In this document: positions 35,211 through 43,712 of the stretch, one piece after another
Numbering within the stretch: the stretch's first letter is position 1
How the letters are laid out: every line of letters begins with the position of its first letter
From: Chryseobacterium cucumeris
GTDB taxonomy: Bacteria > Bacteroidota > Bacteroidia > Flavobacteriales > Weeksellaceae
NCBI RefSeq assembly: GCF_016775705.1
Contig: NZ_CP068760.1
Coordinates: 4,216,001-4,280,000 of the forward strand
Reading direction: 5' to 3'
Length of the DNA: 64,000 bases
Notes under the pieces: model-generated
What the model saw: the letters and a program-made list of their open reading frames with translations, nothing else
Databases searched by the model: none
What the model was told of the DNA's origin: nothing
Translations under genes and position numbers: made by a program

Positions 35211-35400
35211 AACCGCAAAAGTCACAAAAGTTTTAAACACTTAAGCTTTTTAAGAGCCAAACTTTGTGCATAATAAGTACACCTAAGTTTTGTAAAATCT
35301 TTGATTTTCATCTAATATGAACTTTTCTACAGTGTCATTTTTAAACTTACATAATTGAACTAAATTGTTTTAAAATGAAAACTTTTGTGCCTTTTGTGGT
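35211..35400 (+). repeat. About 190-bp element with terminal inverted repeats, copy B
   Basis: The left end starts AACCGCAAAAGTCACAAAAG and the right end finishes CTTTTGTGCCTTTTGTGGT; the two are inverted copies of each other. The interior includes GAGCCAAACTTTGTGCATAA and AATAAGTACACC. It aligns along its whole length with 43058-43242 in the same orientation. It has no coding capacity, so it is like a MITE or a large REP-type element. It sits between the leader ORF and the TonB receptor. Confidence 0.75.
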
Positions 35401-35459
35401 AAAAATAATCAATGTAAAAATTCAGGCAGCTTCATTCTCAACCTTAAAAATGAAGAAAA

Positions 35460-38336
35460 ATGAAAAACAAAAAGCAGGGAAATTTTCTACCAAAAGCAGG
35501 CATTATTGCATTTACATTTCTATTTTTTAACCTGGCAGAAGCTCAGCAGCAGCTTATAGAGCTTAGCGGAAGCATCAAAAATACAGATACACGAAAAGGT
35601 CTTGACTCCGTAAAAGTACAGATCGAAAACACACAGGATAACGCATTCACGGATCAGGCAGGTAATTTTAAAATCAGAACAAGGGTTACCATACCATTCA
35701 GGGTGGTTGTTCAGAAAGATGGTTTTAGCAGTCAAACTGTTGAAATCCTTTCGCCTTCCAACAAAATAACGATAGGCTTAAACCCTCAGAATACCATTAT
35801 TGATGATGTGGTAATTTCTGCCTCCAGAGTTCCGGAAAAAATATTAAGATCTCCGATCGCCATTGAAAAAATTGATATCAAAACCATCAGGGAAAGTCCG
35901 GCTGCTTCGTTTTATGAAACCCTGGAAAATGTAAAAGGACTACAGCTTTTAACCTCAAGCCTTACGTTGAAAATTCCTAATTCAAGAGGTTTTAATTCGC
36001 CCAATAATTTCCGGTTCATGCAGCTGGTAGATGGAGTAGATGTACAGTCGGCAACATTGGGAGTGCCGCTGGGAAATGCTATAGGACCTACAGAACTGGA
36101 TATTCAATCTATGGAAGTGACTCCGGGAGCGGCTTCTGCATTGTACGGAATGAATGCCATCAACGGACTGGCAAGTTTACAGACCAAAGATCCGTTTACC
36201 TCTGAAGGGATAAGTGTTTATTTCCGTGGCGGAGTAAATCATGTAGACAATGTGAACCATAAAATAAGTTCTTTGGGAGAAAGTGCTGTCCGTTTTGCAA
36301 AAGTGATCAATAAAAACTTTGCAGTGAAAGTCAATGCCTCTTATTTCAGTGGAACCGACTGGATATCCAATAATCTGACAGATCAGAATCCAGGATCATT
36401 AGTCACCGCCAATCCTAATTTTGCTTTGCCCAACAATCCCGCAGAAGATCTTTGGAATAAGTATGGAGATGAAAGAAACAACCGCGTTGCCGTAAAAGTA
36501 GATTACAATGGAAAACCTACCACATTCAATGTTTCCCGGACAGGATATCTGGAAAAAGACCTGGTAAGCCCTGACGTGAAAAATATCAAGTTCGATGCTG
36601 GATTATATTACCGTTTCGGAGATCAGTGGAGAACATCTTATGTGTATCGCTACGGCTTGCTGGACGGAACTTTCCAGAGAGGAAATAAAATCCGTCTGCA
36701 GAATGCTACGGTTCAGAATCATAAAGTAGAACTCACAGGAAGAGAATTAACCTTCAGAGCTTATGTATCGATAGAAAATACAGGAGATTCCTATAATCTC
36801 AAACCTTTGGCAGATAATCTTGATCTGACGAATCTTTCCAATACCAACTGGAAAAATATATTCCAGACCGCGCTTCAGAACAGCCTGAATGCCGGAATCA
36901 ATCTTAACGAAGCATTTATTCTCGCCCGTCAGGAAGCTGATAAAAACAGGGCTGTACCGGGAACTGCAGCCTTTGAACAGTTAAAAAATACCATTATTGG
37001 AATTAATAACTGGGATTCGGCCAATGCAGGAGTAGCAGGAGCTCCGGCAACAGGAGGAGCCAAGCTTGAACAGAAATCCCGCTTTTATCAGGGGGAACTG
37101 ACCTATGATTTCAGCAGGTTTGTGAAGATATTCAACCTTCTTGCAGGAGTAGATTACCGTTTGTACAGCATTACTCCGGATGGAAATAACTTTGTTGATT
37201 TCAACCGTCCGGTCAATGAAAGAAACATTCCTTTAGCCAATGGTACTTTCGGGAAAGAGGTTATCTATCAGAAATATGGGGCTTTTGCACAGATTACCAA
37301 GCTTTTCTTCGATGATAAAGTAAAAATTAATGCCGCTTTACGGATCGACAGAAACCCGGAATTTGAAGCCAAACTAAATCCAAGAATAAGTGTAGTGTAT
37401 TCCCCTGTAAAACAGCATAATTTCAGGGCATCTTTTCAAAACGGCTATCGTTTTCCATCTTTATTTGAAGCCCTTTCATTCGTGAATAACGGAAATGTAA
37501 GAAGAGTAGGCGGACTTTCAAAAGTGAATGATGGATTAGGCTATCTGGAAAACTCTTATACGCTGGCATCCATCGATAAATTTACCTCAGCAGTAAACGC
37601 TGATGTTGACGCAGGAAAAACCCAGGCTCAGGCAGCTCAGGATAACAAACAGCTTTTAACGGTAGCGAATCTTCAGAAATTACAGCCGGAGAAAATCAAT
37701 TCGTTTGAAGTAGGGTATAAGTCTACTTTTTTCAATAATAAACTGGTGCTGGACTGGGATTTTTATTACAATATCTACGAAGGATTCCTTGGTCAGGTAG
37801 AAGTGGCTGTTCCCAAAAACAGTCAGGTAGGAAGCAGTGCAGCCGTACTTGCGATGCTCGATAGAAGTAAACAGGACCGATACAGGGTTTATACGAACAG
37901 CAACAGTACCTACAAAAGCTACGGAACATCTTTAGGAATCCGATATAATATCACAGGAAATTACAATATCAACACCAATGTTTCCTATAATGATCTGGCT
38001 TCCAATAATAACTCAGACCTGTTTATTACAGCTTTCAACACTCCGAAATGGATGGTAAATGTAAGCTTAGGAAACAGAGAGATTGTTAAAAATATAGGAT
38101 TCACTCTTGTAGCCAGATGGCAGAGCGGTTTTATGTGGGAAAGTCCTTTAGCATCCGGAGAAATTCCCGCTTATTACACCATTGATGCACAGGCAACATG
38201 GAAGCTTCCTGAAATCCGTGCAAATATTAAAATAGGTGCTACCAATCTGCTGAACCGCCGTTACTTCCAGTATGCAGCAGGTCCTGAAATCGGAGGACTG
38301 TATTATCTCGCTTTTACTTATGACTTAAAACTGTAA
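35460..38336 (+). CDS. TonB-dependent outer membrane receptor (sulfur-operon associated)
   Basis: 958 residues. Signal peptide (AGIIAFTFLFFNLAEAQQQ), then a carboxypeptidase-like regulatory domain (about 32-115: LIELSGSIKNTDTRKGLDSV), a plug (DDVVISASRVPEKILRSPIAIEKI, MEVTPGAASALYGMNAINGLASLQTK) and a barrel ending in YYLAFTYDLKL. No SusD partner is present. Its position between cysI and the Met8-TSUP gene, in the same direction, suggests uptake of a sulfur compound or a metal-chelate. The substrate is not shown by sequence. The 385-base leader holds the Cys-ending ORF and a repeat element. Confidence 0.92.
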   Translation: MKNKKQGNFLPKAGIIAFTFLFFNLAEAQQQLIELSGSIKNTDTRKGLDSVKVQIENTQDNAFTDQAGNFKIRTRVTIPFRVVVQKDGFSSQTVEILSPSNKITIGLNPQNTIIDDVVISASRVPEKILRSPIAIEKIDIKTIRESPAASFYETLENVKGLQLLTSSLTLKIPNSRGFNSPNNFRFMQLVDGVDVQSATLGVPLGNAIGPTELDIQSMEVTPGAASALYGMNAINGLASLQTKDPFTSEGISVYFRGGVNHVDNVNHKISSLGESAVRFAKVINKNFAVKVNASYFSGTDWISNNLTDQNPGSLVTANPNFALPNNPAEDLWNKYGDERNNRVAVKVDYNGKPTTFNVSRTGYLEKDLVSPDVKNIKFDAGLYYRFGDQWRTSYVYRYGLLDGTFQRGNKIRLQNATVQNHKVELTGRELTFRAYVSIENTGDSYNLKPLADNLDLTNLSNTNWKNIFQTALQNSLNAGINLNEAFILARQEADKNRAVPGTAAFEQLKNTIIGINNWDSANAGVAGAPATGGAKLEQKSRFYQGELTYDFSRFVKIFNLLAGVDYRLYSITPDGNNFVDFNRPVNERNIPLANGTFGKEVIYQKYGAFAQITKLFFDDKVKINAALRIDRNPEFEAKLNPRISVVYSPVKQHNFRASFQNGYRFPSLFEALSFVNNGNVRRVGGLSKVNDGLGYLENSYTLASIDKFTSAVNADVDAGKTQAQAAQDNKQLLTVANLQKLQPEKINSFEVGYKSTFFNNKLVLDWDFYYNIYEGFLGQVEVAVPKNSQVGSSAAVLAMLDRSKQDRYRVYTNSNSTYKSYGTSLGIRYNITGNYNINTNVSYNDLASNNNSDLFITAFNTPKWMVNVSLGNREIVKNIGFTLVARWQSGFMWESPLASGEIPAYYTIDAQATWKLPEIRANIKIGATNLLNRRYFQYAAGPEIGGLYYLAFTYDLKL

Positions 38337-38341
38337 TCAGG

Positions 38342-39859
38342 ATGAGCAATTCTTTATATCCCATCTTTTTAAAACTTGAAAACCTGTCGCTTCTGATCAT
38401 TGGCGGCGGCAAGGTTGCCCTTGAAAAGCTGGAATCTGTTCTGGGCAATTCACCGGAAACATCCATCAAACTGGTAGCCAAAGAAATCATTCCGGAGGTC
38501 AGAACTTTACAAAATCAGTTTTCCAATATAACACTTCATGAAAGAGCATATGACGATCATGATTTTAACGATACTGATCTGGCCATTATTGCGGTAAATG
38601 ATATTGAACTGGCCGGGGAAATCAGAGAAAAAGCCCAGCAAAAAAGTGTACTGGTCAATATTGCGGATAAACCTGATCTTTGTGATTTTTATTTAGGATC
38701 CATTGTTAAAAAGGGAAGTCTTAAAATAGCTATTTCCACCAATGGAAAATCTCCAACCATCGCTAAAAGATTAAGAGAAACCTTTACCGAAGTGATTCCT
38801 GACGAAATGGATCATGTATTGGACAATATGCAGCATATCCGTAATCAACTGACAGGCGATTTTAATTATAAAGTAAAAGAACTTAATAAGATTACAACAG
38901 AATATCTGTCCGAAGGAAAAGCTGCTGCAAAACCGGATATAGAAATTCAAAAGCTGATCAGTATCACCAAAACAGCCCAGAGAAAAGCCAATATTTATCT
39001 GGCCATCATTGGTGTTTTACTTCTTTTCGGATTATTTGGCCTTGTCGTGTATCAGTTTAATTTATCTGATGATATTCAGCATTTTCTGAATAAAGATGGC
39101 CATATTTTTTACTGGATGCTGTTTGCGGGCTTTATGGCAGAAATTGTCGCCGGATCTATGGGAATGGGCTATGGAGTGATATGTACTACGATTCTTTTAT
39201 TACTAAATGTTCCGCCGCCGGTTGTAAGTGCCAGCATCCACTCTGCGGAATCGTTTACCACGGCGGCCGGGAGTTTCAGTCATTATAAATTGGGAAACGT
39301 GAATAAAAAAATGGTCTGGGTGCTGTTTCCATTGGCTATTGTGGGTTCTGTTATCGGAGCTTTAACACTGTCTCATTATGGTGAACATTATGCTCACATC
39401 GTAAAACCAATTATTGCCTGCTACACGCTCTATCTTGGAATTAATATCTTAAACAATGCATTTAAAGATAAAAAATCCGGACAAGCGAAAGCCAAACGCA
39501 GAACCAATCTCAGAATATTAGGATTGGCAGGCGGCTTCATAGATTCTTTTGCCGGCGGCGGCTGGGGACCTTTGGTAACCGGAACGCTGATCAAAGAGGG
39601 AAGGATTCCCCGATATGTAGTGGGAAGTTCCACTGTTGCAAAGTTTTTACTAACCATTACCAGTGCCATTACCTTTATTTTTACGATAGGTATCCACCAT
39701 TGGAATATTGTTCTGGGACTTTTATTGGGTGGTGTTTTTACCGCTCCGTTTTCTGCGATGCTTACATCAAAGCTTCCGACAAAGAAAATGTTCGTGGTAG
39801 TGGGAATAGTAGTAATTATAATGAGTCTGGTGACAATAACAAAATCATTTTTATCATAA
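38342..39859 (+). CDS. Fusion of a siroheme-synthase dehydrogenase/ferrochelatase domain (CysG-N/Met8-like) to a TSUP (TauE/SafE) transporter
   Basis: 505 residues. Residues ~1-205 are Met8/CysG N-terminal-like: YPIFLKLENLSLLIIGGGKVALEKLE (NAD motif at 21-23), VNIADKPDLCDFYLGSIVKKGSLKIAISTNGKSPTIAKRLRE, then the dimer/chelatase helix region. That domain makes siroheme from precorrin-2. From ~215 a membrane protein of the TSUP family follows with about eight helices and two half-repeats: AEIVAGSMGMGYGVICTTILL with SIHSAESFTTAAGSFSHYKLGNV, and LGLAGGFIDSFAGGGWGPLVTGTLI with VVGSSTVAKFLLTITSAITF. TSUP proteins move sulfite, sulfate or sulfonates. No stop or frameshift is seen in the join. It completes the siroheme pathway started by CobA and may link sulfur-anion transport to sulfite reduction. 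Confidence 0.92.
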   Translation: MSNSLYPIFLKLENLSLLIIGGGKVALEKLESVLGNSPETSIKLVAKEIIPEVRTLQNQFSNITLHERAYDDHDFNDTDLAIIAVNDIELAGEIREKAQQKSVLVNIADKPDLCDFYLGSIVKKGSLKIAISTNGKSPTIAKRLRETFTEVIPDEMDHVLDNMQHIRNQLTGDFNYKVKELNKITTEYLSEGKAAAKPDIEIQKLISITKTAQRKANIYLAIIGVLLLFGLFGLVVYQFNLSDDIQHFLNKDGHIFYWMLFAGFMAEIVAGSMGMGYGVICTTILLLLNVPPPVVSASIHSAESFTTAAGSFSHYKLGNVNKKMVWVLFPLAIVGSVIGALTLSHYGEHYAHIVKPIIACYTLYLGINILNNAFKDKKSGQAKAKRRTNLRILGLAGGFIDSFAGGGWGPLVTGTLIKEGRIPRYVVGSSTVAKFLLTITSAITFIFTIGIHHWNIVLGLLLGGVFTAPFSAMLTSKLPTKKMFVVVGIVVIIMSLVTITKSFLS

Positions 39860-39888
39860 GAACAAATATAAAAACAGAAAAAAAGTAT

Positions 39889-40015
39889 TAAACGCAGAGA
39901 TTTTAATGTTTACTTTATTTTGAGGCATCAGGGGGGAAATTAATGATGCAGTGTATTGACACTATCATTACTCATTTTTAGTAAGAATCTGAAACCATTA
40001 AAACTTTGCGTTTTT
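39889..40015. repeat. About 127-bp element with terminal inverted repeats (CGCAAAG type)
   Basis: The left end AAACGCAGAGATTTTAATG (39890-39908) is the inverted copy of CATTAAAACTTTGCGTTT (39996-40013). An inner palindrome (GCATCA...TGATGC) is also present. It is non-coding and lies in the 330-base gap after the fusion gene. Its style is like the elements at 35211 and 43058, but the sequence is different. Confidence 0.55.
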
Positions 40016-40049
40016 TTATTTTTTTTTAAACTACATATAAAATGTTTTT

Positions 40050-40135
40050 GGAAAACGCAAAGACGCAACATGATTAATAAAAAACGGCTGTAAGGCGCAA
40101 GGATTTTATCTCCGATAAAATTAAATACAGGATAC
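40050..40135. repeat. Second CGCAAAG-type repeat, partial
   Basis: It begins GAAAACGCAAAGACGCAA and includes GGCGCAAGGATTTTATCTCC followed by GATAAAATT, which can pair with the TTTTATC just before it. It resembles one end of an element like that at 39889. It holds no ORF. Confidence 0.4.
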
Positions 40136-40189
40136 CTTAGTGTCTCATCAATTACTTACAACATATATTGTATTGTCAATCCCTGCTCT

Positions 40190-40879
40190 TTATTTTTCAA
40201 GCTCACGAATTACTACTTTAGCCATTTCTTTGGAACTGAAAGGATTTTGCCCTGTAATCAAATGTCCATCAACAATAACGTTGGAAGTCATCGGAATAAA
40301 TGCTTTTTTGTAATGTACGTCCCGTTCTTTAAGAGCGGCTTCAAGATTAAAAGGAACTTCATTTTTTCTTCTTGCCAAAGTTTCTTCAAACCAGTCAAAT
40401 CCAGTAATCGATTTATCTTTAATCATATATGCTCCTCCTGAAAGCTTTACATTCAACAATCCTCCAACTCCATGGCAGATTGCAGCAACCATCTTATTAT
40501 TTTCATACTGGTCTCTGAGCATGGTCTGTAAAGTAGTATTATCAGGGAAATCATACATCGTTCCATGTCCGCCGGCCAGATAAATGCAGTCGAAAGATTC
40601 ATTCTTTACCTCATTGAGAGTTTTTGTATGAGCCAGTTCATTCATGAATTCAGGATTTTCATAATATTTTTTTGAAATTCCATCAAGGACCAGAGGTTTC
40701 AGGCTTTCCGGGTCAACAGGAGTATTTCCTCCTTTTGGAGAAGTTATGGTGACCTGCCATCCTTTCTCCTTTGCCGCATGGTATATATGGGTAAGCTCGC
40801 TCAGCCATAAACCTGTTTTAAAGTTACCACTGGCATACTGATCTATATTCGTTACGATTAGCAATATTTTTTTCATCAT
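40190..40879 (-). CDS. DJ-1/PfpI-superfamily protein (Hsp31/class I glutamine amidotransferase-like)
   Basis: 229 residues. The family core is visible: ILLIVTNIDQYASG, WLSELTHIYHAAKEKGWQVTITSPKGG, DCIYLAGGHGTMYDFPDN, and the nucleophile elbow AAICHGVGGLLN with its Cys. The E-L-T-H with the His/Glu of the GGHG region resembles Hsp31-type glyoxalase III/chaperones. It probably deals with reactive carbonyl or protein damage. It lies 7 bases after the AraC gene on the same strand. Confidence 0.9.
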   Translation of the reverse strand: MMKKILLIVTNIDQYASGNFKTGLWLSELTHIYHAAKEKGWQVTITSPKGGNTPVDPESLKPLVLDGISKKYYENPEFMNELAHTKTLNEVKNESFDCIYLAGGHGTMYDFPDNTTLQTMLRDQYENNKMVAAICHGVGGLLNVKLSGGAYMIKDKSITGFDWFEETLARRKNEVPFNLEAALKERDVHYKKAFIPMTSNVIVDGHLITGQNPFSSKEMAKVVIRELEK

Positions 40880-40886
40880 AATACGA

Positions 40887-41795
40887 TTAATTAAAAGATT
40901 TTCTGAATTCTAACGGTGAAACAGTGGTTTGGTTTTTAAACAAACGGTGAAATGACTGCGGATGTTCAAATCCTAAATGATAAGCAATTTCAGAAACAGA
41001 TAAAGTAGTAGTGGAAAGCAGTTCTTTGGCCTTTTCAATCACTCTGTTCTGAATATGCTGTTGTGTGGTCTGTCCTGTATGAACTCTTAACATATCACTC
41101 AGATAATTGGGGCTGATATTCATCTGAGCTGCCACAAATTGTACAGTAGGAATCCCGTCAATCAGCAGTTTTTCATTTTTAAAATAATCATCCAGTAAAG
41201 TTTCAAGCTGTGTCAAAAGATCATGATTCACCTTTTTCCGTGTTAAAAACTGGCGGTTGTAAAATCTGTCGCAGTATTTTAACAGTAAATCAATGTTGGA
41301 AACCAGCAAATCCTGGCTGAAACTATCCATGTTGGCTTCTATCTCCCTGCTGATATTATCCATGATATCCGTTACGGATTTTTCTTCCTTTTCGGAGAGA
41401 TACAAAGCTTCATTAGCAGAATACGAAAAATAACCATAATTCTTTATGATAGCGGCCAATGGATAACCTTGTAAAAAATCAGGATGAATAACCAGTACAC
41501 TTCCTCTTACTTCGGAAAGCAGAATATCTTCAAACTGTAATACCTGATGGGGAGCAATAAAATACATGATTCCATCCTCAAAATCATAATAATGCTGTCC
41601 GTATTTACATCTCCCTGCACAATCTTTTTTAAGGGAAACCACATAAAAATCTGTGGTCACAGCACTCAGAACAGTCTTCGGATCTATAGTTACTTCATTA
41701 AAACCAAACACACTGATCAAAGGATTAGACGGCCTTTTCAGATTCAGATACCTGTGTAATGCTGTGATGGAGGTTACTTTTTCTGGAGCTTTCAT
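40887..41795 (-). CDS. AraC-family transcriptional regulator
   Basis: 302 residues from ATG 41795 (MKAPEKVTSITALHRYL). The frame is open 53 codons further upstream, but that part translates a dispersed repeat (41809-41860), so it is unlikely to be protein. The C-terminal HTH pair is TVQFVAAQMNISPNYLSDMLRVHTGQTTQQHIQNRVIEKAKELL and SVSEIAYHLGFEHPQSFHRLFKNQTTVSPLEFRK. It probably regulates the DJ-1 gene directly downstream and the NmrA-like gene upstream; such trios are common. Confidence 0.9.
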   Translation of the reverse strand: MKAPEKVTSITALHRYLNLKRPSNPLISVFGFNEVTIDPKTVLSAVTTDFYVVSLKKDCAGRCKYGQHYYDFEDGIMYFIAPHQVLQFEDILLSEVRGSVLVIHPDFLQGYPLAAIIKNYGYFSYSANEALYLSEKEEKSVTDIMDNISREIEANMDSFSQDLLVSNIDLLLKYCDRFYNRQFLTRKKVNHDLLTQLETLLDDYFKNEKLLIDGIPTVQFVAAQMNISPNYLSDMLRVHTGQTTQQHIQNRVIEKAKELLSTTTLSVSEIAYHLGFEHPQSFHRLFKNQTTVSPLEFRKSFN

Positions 41796-41808
41796 TTTAT
41801 TCTTTTTT

Positions 41809-41860
41809 ACCACCCCGTCAAAAATTCTTTGAATTTTCGCCACCCCTCCGAAGGAGGGGA
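41809..41860 (-). repeat. Dispersed repeat, copy 2 (core 41809-41844) with a GC-rich hairpin
   Basis: It is the reverse complement of the repeat at 25309-25344 (35 of 36 bases), extended by the palindrome CCCCTCCGAAGGAGGGG at about 41844-41860. It lies between the AraC and NmrA-like genes and creates a false N-terminal extension of the AraC frame. Confidence 0.75.
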
Positions 41861-41928
41861 ATATTTTGTCCTTCGGTTGTGGTGATGGTGTCTCTAAGTT
41901 ACTTATTTTGAAAGGATTATTTTGCGGA

Positions 41929-42855
41929 TTACTGTTCTTTTTTAATTTGTTCAATTCCCTGCTTGTAAGAAGTTACATTAAATCCCGGGAATCTCTTTCT
42001 GAATTTTGAATCATCAAACAGGTTATCATATTGATATCTGGGAAGCAGTTCCAACAGCTCTTTTGCATTTTTATTGAAAAAGGATCCGATTGAAAAGGCG
42101 AGCTTTGGAATAACCGAATATTTCAGTTCTTTTCCATAAACCTCAGAAGCCAGCGCAATGAATTCCTTATAATTAAGCTTTTGATCATCTACAGGTAAAT
42201 GCCATGTCTGTCCGTAAGCATCCGGTGTATTTCCGATCAAAGCAGTGGCACGGCTCGCATCGGGAGTCCAGATCAGGCTTCGTAATTTATCATCTCTTAA
42301 AGGGACTTTCAGCTTTTTGTCTTCTTTAATGGCATTAAAAACAAGACTGTTGGTAATACTCTGCGTTTTTCCGGGGCCATAAAACTCAGGGGCTCTGCAA
42401 ATAACGGCTTCTATGGTTCCTGCTTTCATTTCTTTTAAAAGCATTTCGGCCATCTGTTGTCTTACCATTCCTTTTCTTCCCACAGGAGCGAATCCGGTTT
42501 GTTCCGTTAAAACTTCATTATTTTGAGGATACATATAGGTATTATCAAAAAACACCAGCTTTGTTCCGTTGATTTTACAGGCTTCAATAACATTTTTCAT
42601 GATGGTCAAAAACTGCCTCTCCCATAAATCCGTATCCATGGGAAGTCCAAGAGTAAAATAAGCGATTTCACTTCCTTTCACAGCTTCAACTGCCTTCTCC
42701 CTGTCTGATAAATCTGCGGAAAAAACAGTATCTGTATCATTTATTTTTTTTGCCTTTCTGCTGACGATACGGAGATCTGAAGTATAATTCCTTTTCAGTT
42801 CTCTTGCCAGCTCTTCACCAATCTGGCCGTTGGCTCCTAATATAGTTTGCATCAT
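41929..42855 (-). CDS. NAD-dependent epimerase/dehydratase-like (NmrA/atypical SDR) protein
   Basis: 308 residues. The N-terminal Rossmann motif is ILGANGQIGEELARELK, then VFSADLSDREKAVEAVKGSEIAYFTLGLP, LVFFDNTYMYP and RAPEFYGPG, as in extended/atypical SDR proteins. Later text (WHLPVDDQKLNYKEFIALASEVYGKELKYSVIP) fits the substrate-binding half. The substrate is unknown. It is upstream of, and co-directional with, the AraC and DJ-1 genes. The 201 bases upstream of it, to the repeat at 43058, hold nothing that I recognise. Confidence 0.85.
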   Translation of the reverse strand: MMQTILGANGQIGEELARELKRNYTSDLRIVSRKAKKINDTDTVFSADLSDREKAVEAVKGSEIAYFTLGLPMDTDLWERQFLTIMKNVIEACKINGTKLVFFDNTYMYPQNNEVLTEQTGFAPVGRKGMVRQQMAEMLLKEMKAGTIEAVICRAPEFYGPGKTQSITNSLVFNAIKEDKKLKVPLRDDKLRSLIWTPDASRATALIGNTPDAYGQTWHLPVDDQKLNYKEFIALASEVYGKELKYSVIPKLAFSIGSFFNKNAKELLELLPRYQYDNLFDDSKFRKRFPGFNVTSYKQGIEQIKKEQ

Positions 42856-43057
42856 TTTTAAATTTTGAGGGTTACCTATTTCACTGAAAATAAACTCAAT
42901 ACTTTCAGTTTCTTTTATTTCTGATACAAAATTCGGGCATAACTATAAAAACAGAGTAACTGAATCTAAGGAAGTTGTAACATAATCTCTGAACAATGTA
43001 AAAAAGCAGGAAAATAATTAGGCTGAGAAAATAAAAATACAGCATTGAATCATTTTT

Positions 43058-43242
43058 AACCACAAAAGGCACAAAAGTTTTAAATACTTCAATTTTTTCA
43101 GAGCCAAACATTGTGCGTAATAAGTACACCAAAGTTTTGTGAAAATCAAAGATTTTCATCTTATGTGAACTTTCCTGCGATATCATTTTACCTAAATAAA
43201 CTTAAGTGTATTAAAATGAAACCTTTTGTGACTTTTGTGGTT
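43058..43242 (+). repeat. About 185-bp element with terminal inverted repeats, copy C
   Basis: The left end starts AACCACAAAAGGCACAAAAG and the right end finishes CCTTTTGTGACTTTTGTGGTT, an inverted copy. The interior (GAGCCAAACATTGTGCGTAA, AATAAGTACACC, GATTTTCATCTTATGTGAAC) aligns with 35211-35400. An apparent minus-strand ORF across it (42905-43186) is not called as a gene. Confidence 0.78.
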
Positions 43243-43306
43243 GGATAAAGAGTAAAAAAATTTATAATAATCAGGTAATTCTTTACTTTTTTCAGCCTTA
43301 CTGTTT

Positions 43307-43696
43307 TTATTTTCGATCCAAGGCCAGGTAATTATCCTCAATTCTGCTGATCAGAATATAGAACAGGCCTGCATAGATCATCTGAATGCCCATTGCTTCC
43401 CAGTTTTCAACAGTACTGCTTCCAAAAAGGAGCAGGATAATCAGAGAAGCTCCGGCCATCGCCGCAATACGGGTTTTAAAACCAATGATCAGCAGAAGGC
43501 CGATTGTAAATTCGAGAAAGGGGAGAGTGACACTAAAAAGATGGACCAATGGCTGCGGAAGCCAGCTTGTTTCAAAACCCTTCATCATTCCTGATGCAAA
43601 GTCCTGCAATTTCATGAGACGAACCAATCCGTGTCCCAAAAGGTTAATTCCCATCGATACACGAAGGAAAAAATAGGCTGTTTTTGTGTTATTCAT
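43307..43696 (-). CDS. DoxX-family membrane protein
   Basis: 130 residues from ATG 43696 (MNNTKTAYFFLRVSMGINLLGHGLVRL). Thirty extra codons upstream translate the direct duplication and are not counted. Four hydrophobic segments are seen: the N-terminal helix, LVHLFSVTLPFLEFTIGLLLIIGF, IAAMAGASLIILLLFG and IQMIYAGLFYILIS. DoxX-like proteins sit in the inner membrane with poorly known redox-related roles. It stands alone between repeats. Confidence 0.82.
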   Translation of the reverse strand: MNNTKTAYFFLRVSMGINLLGHGLVRLMKLQDFASGMMKGFETSWLPQPLVHLFSVTLPFLEFTIGLLLIIGFKTRIAAMAGASLIILLLFGSSTVENWEAMGIQMIYAGLFYILISRIEDNYLALDRK

Positions 43697-43712
43697 AAAG
43701 GTATTTTTTTTA

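Noticed and set aside
35211..35400. A riboswitch before the TonB receptor
   Set aside because: The region aligns with another intergenic copy at 43058 beside an unrelated gene, so it is a dispersed element; no cobalamin or SAM riboswitch core was recognised.
41796..41954. N-terminal extension of the AraC gene
   Set aside because: It translates the repeat 41809-41860 and includes a GC-rich hairpin; ATG 41795 gives a normal AraC length.
42905..43186. A 93-codon minus-strand ORF
   Set aside because: It lies across the terminal-inverted-repeat element (copy C) and gives a low-complexity translation rich in Phe, Leu and Tyr; it looks like chance reading of a repeat.
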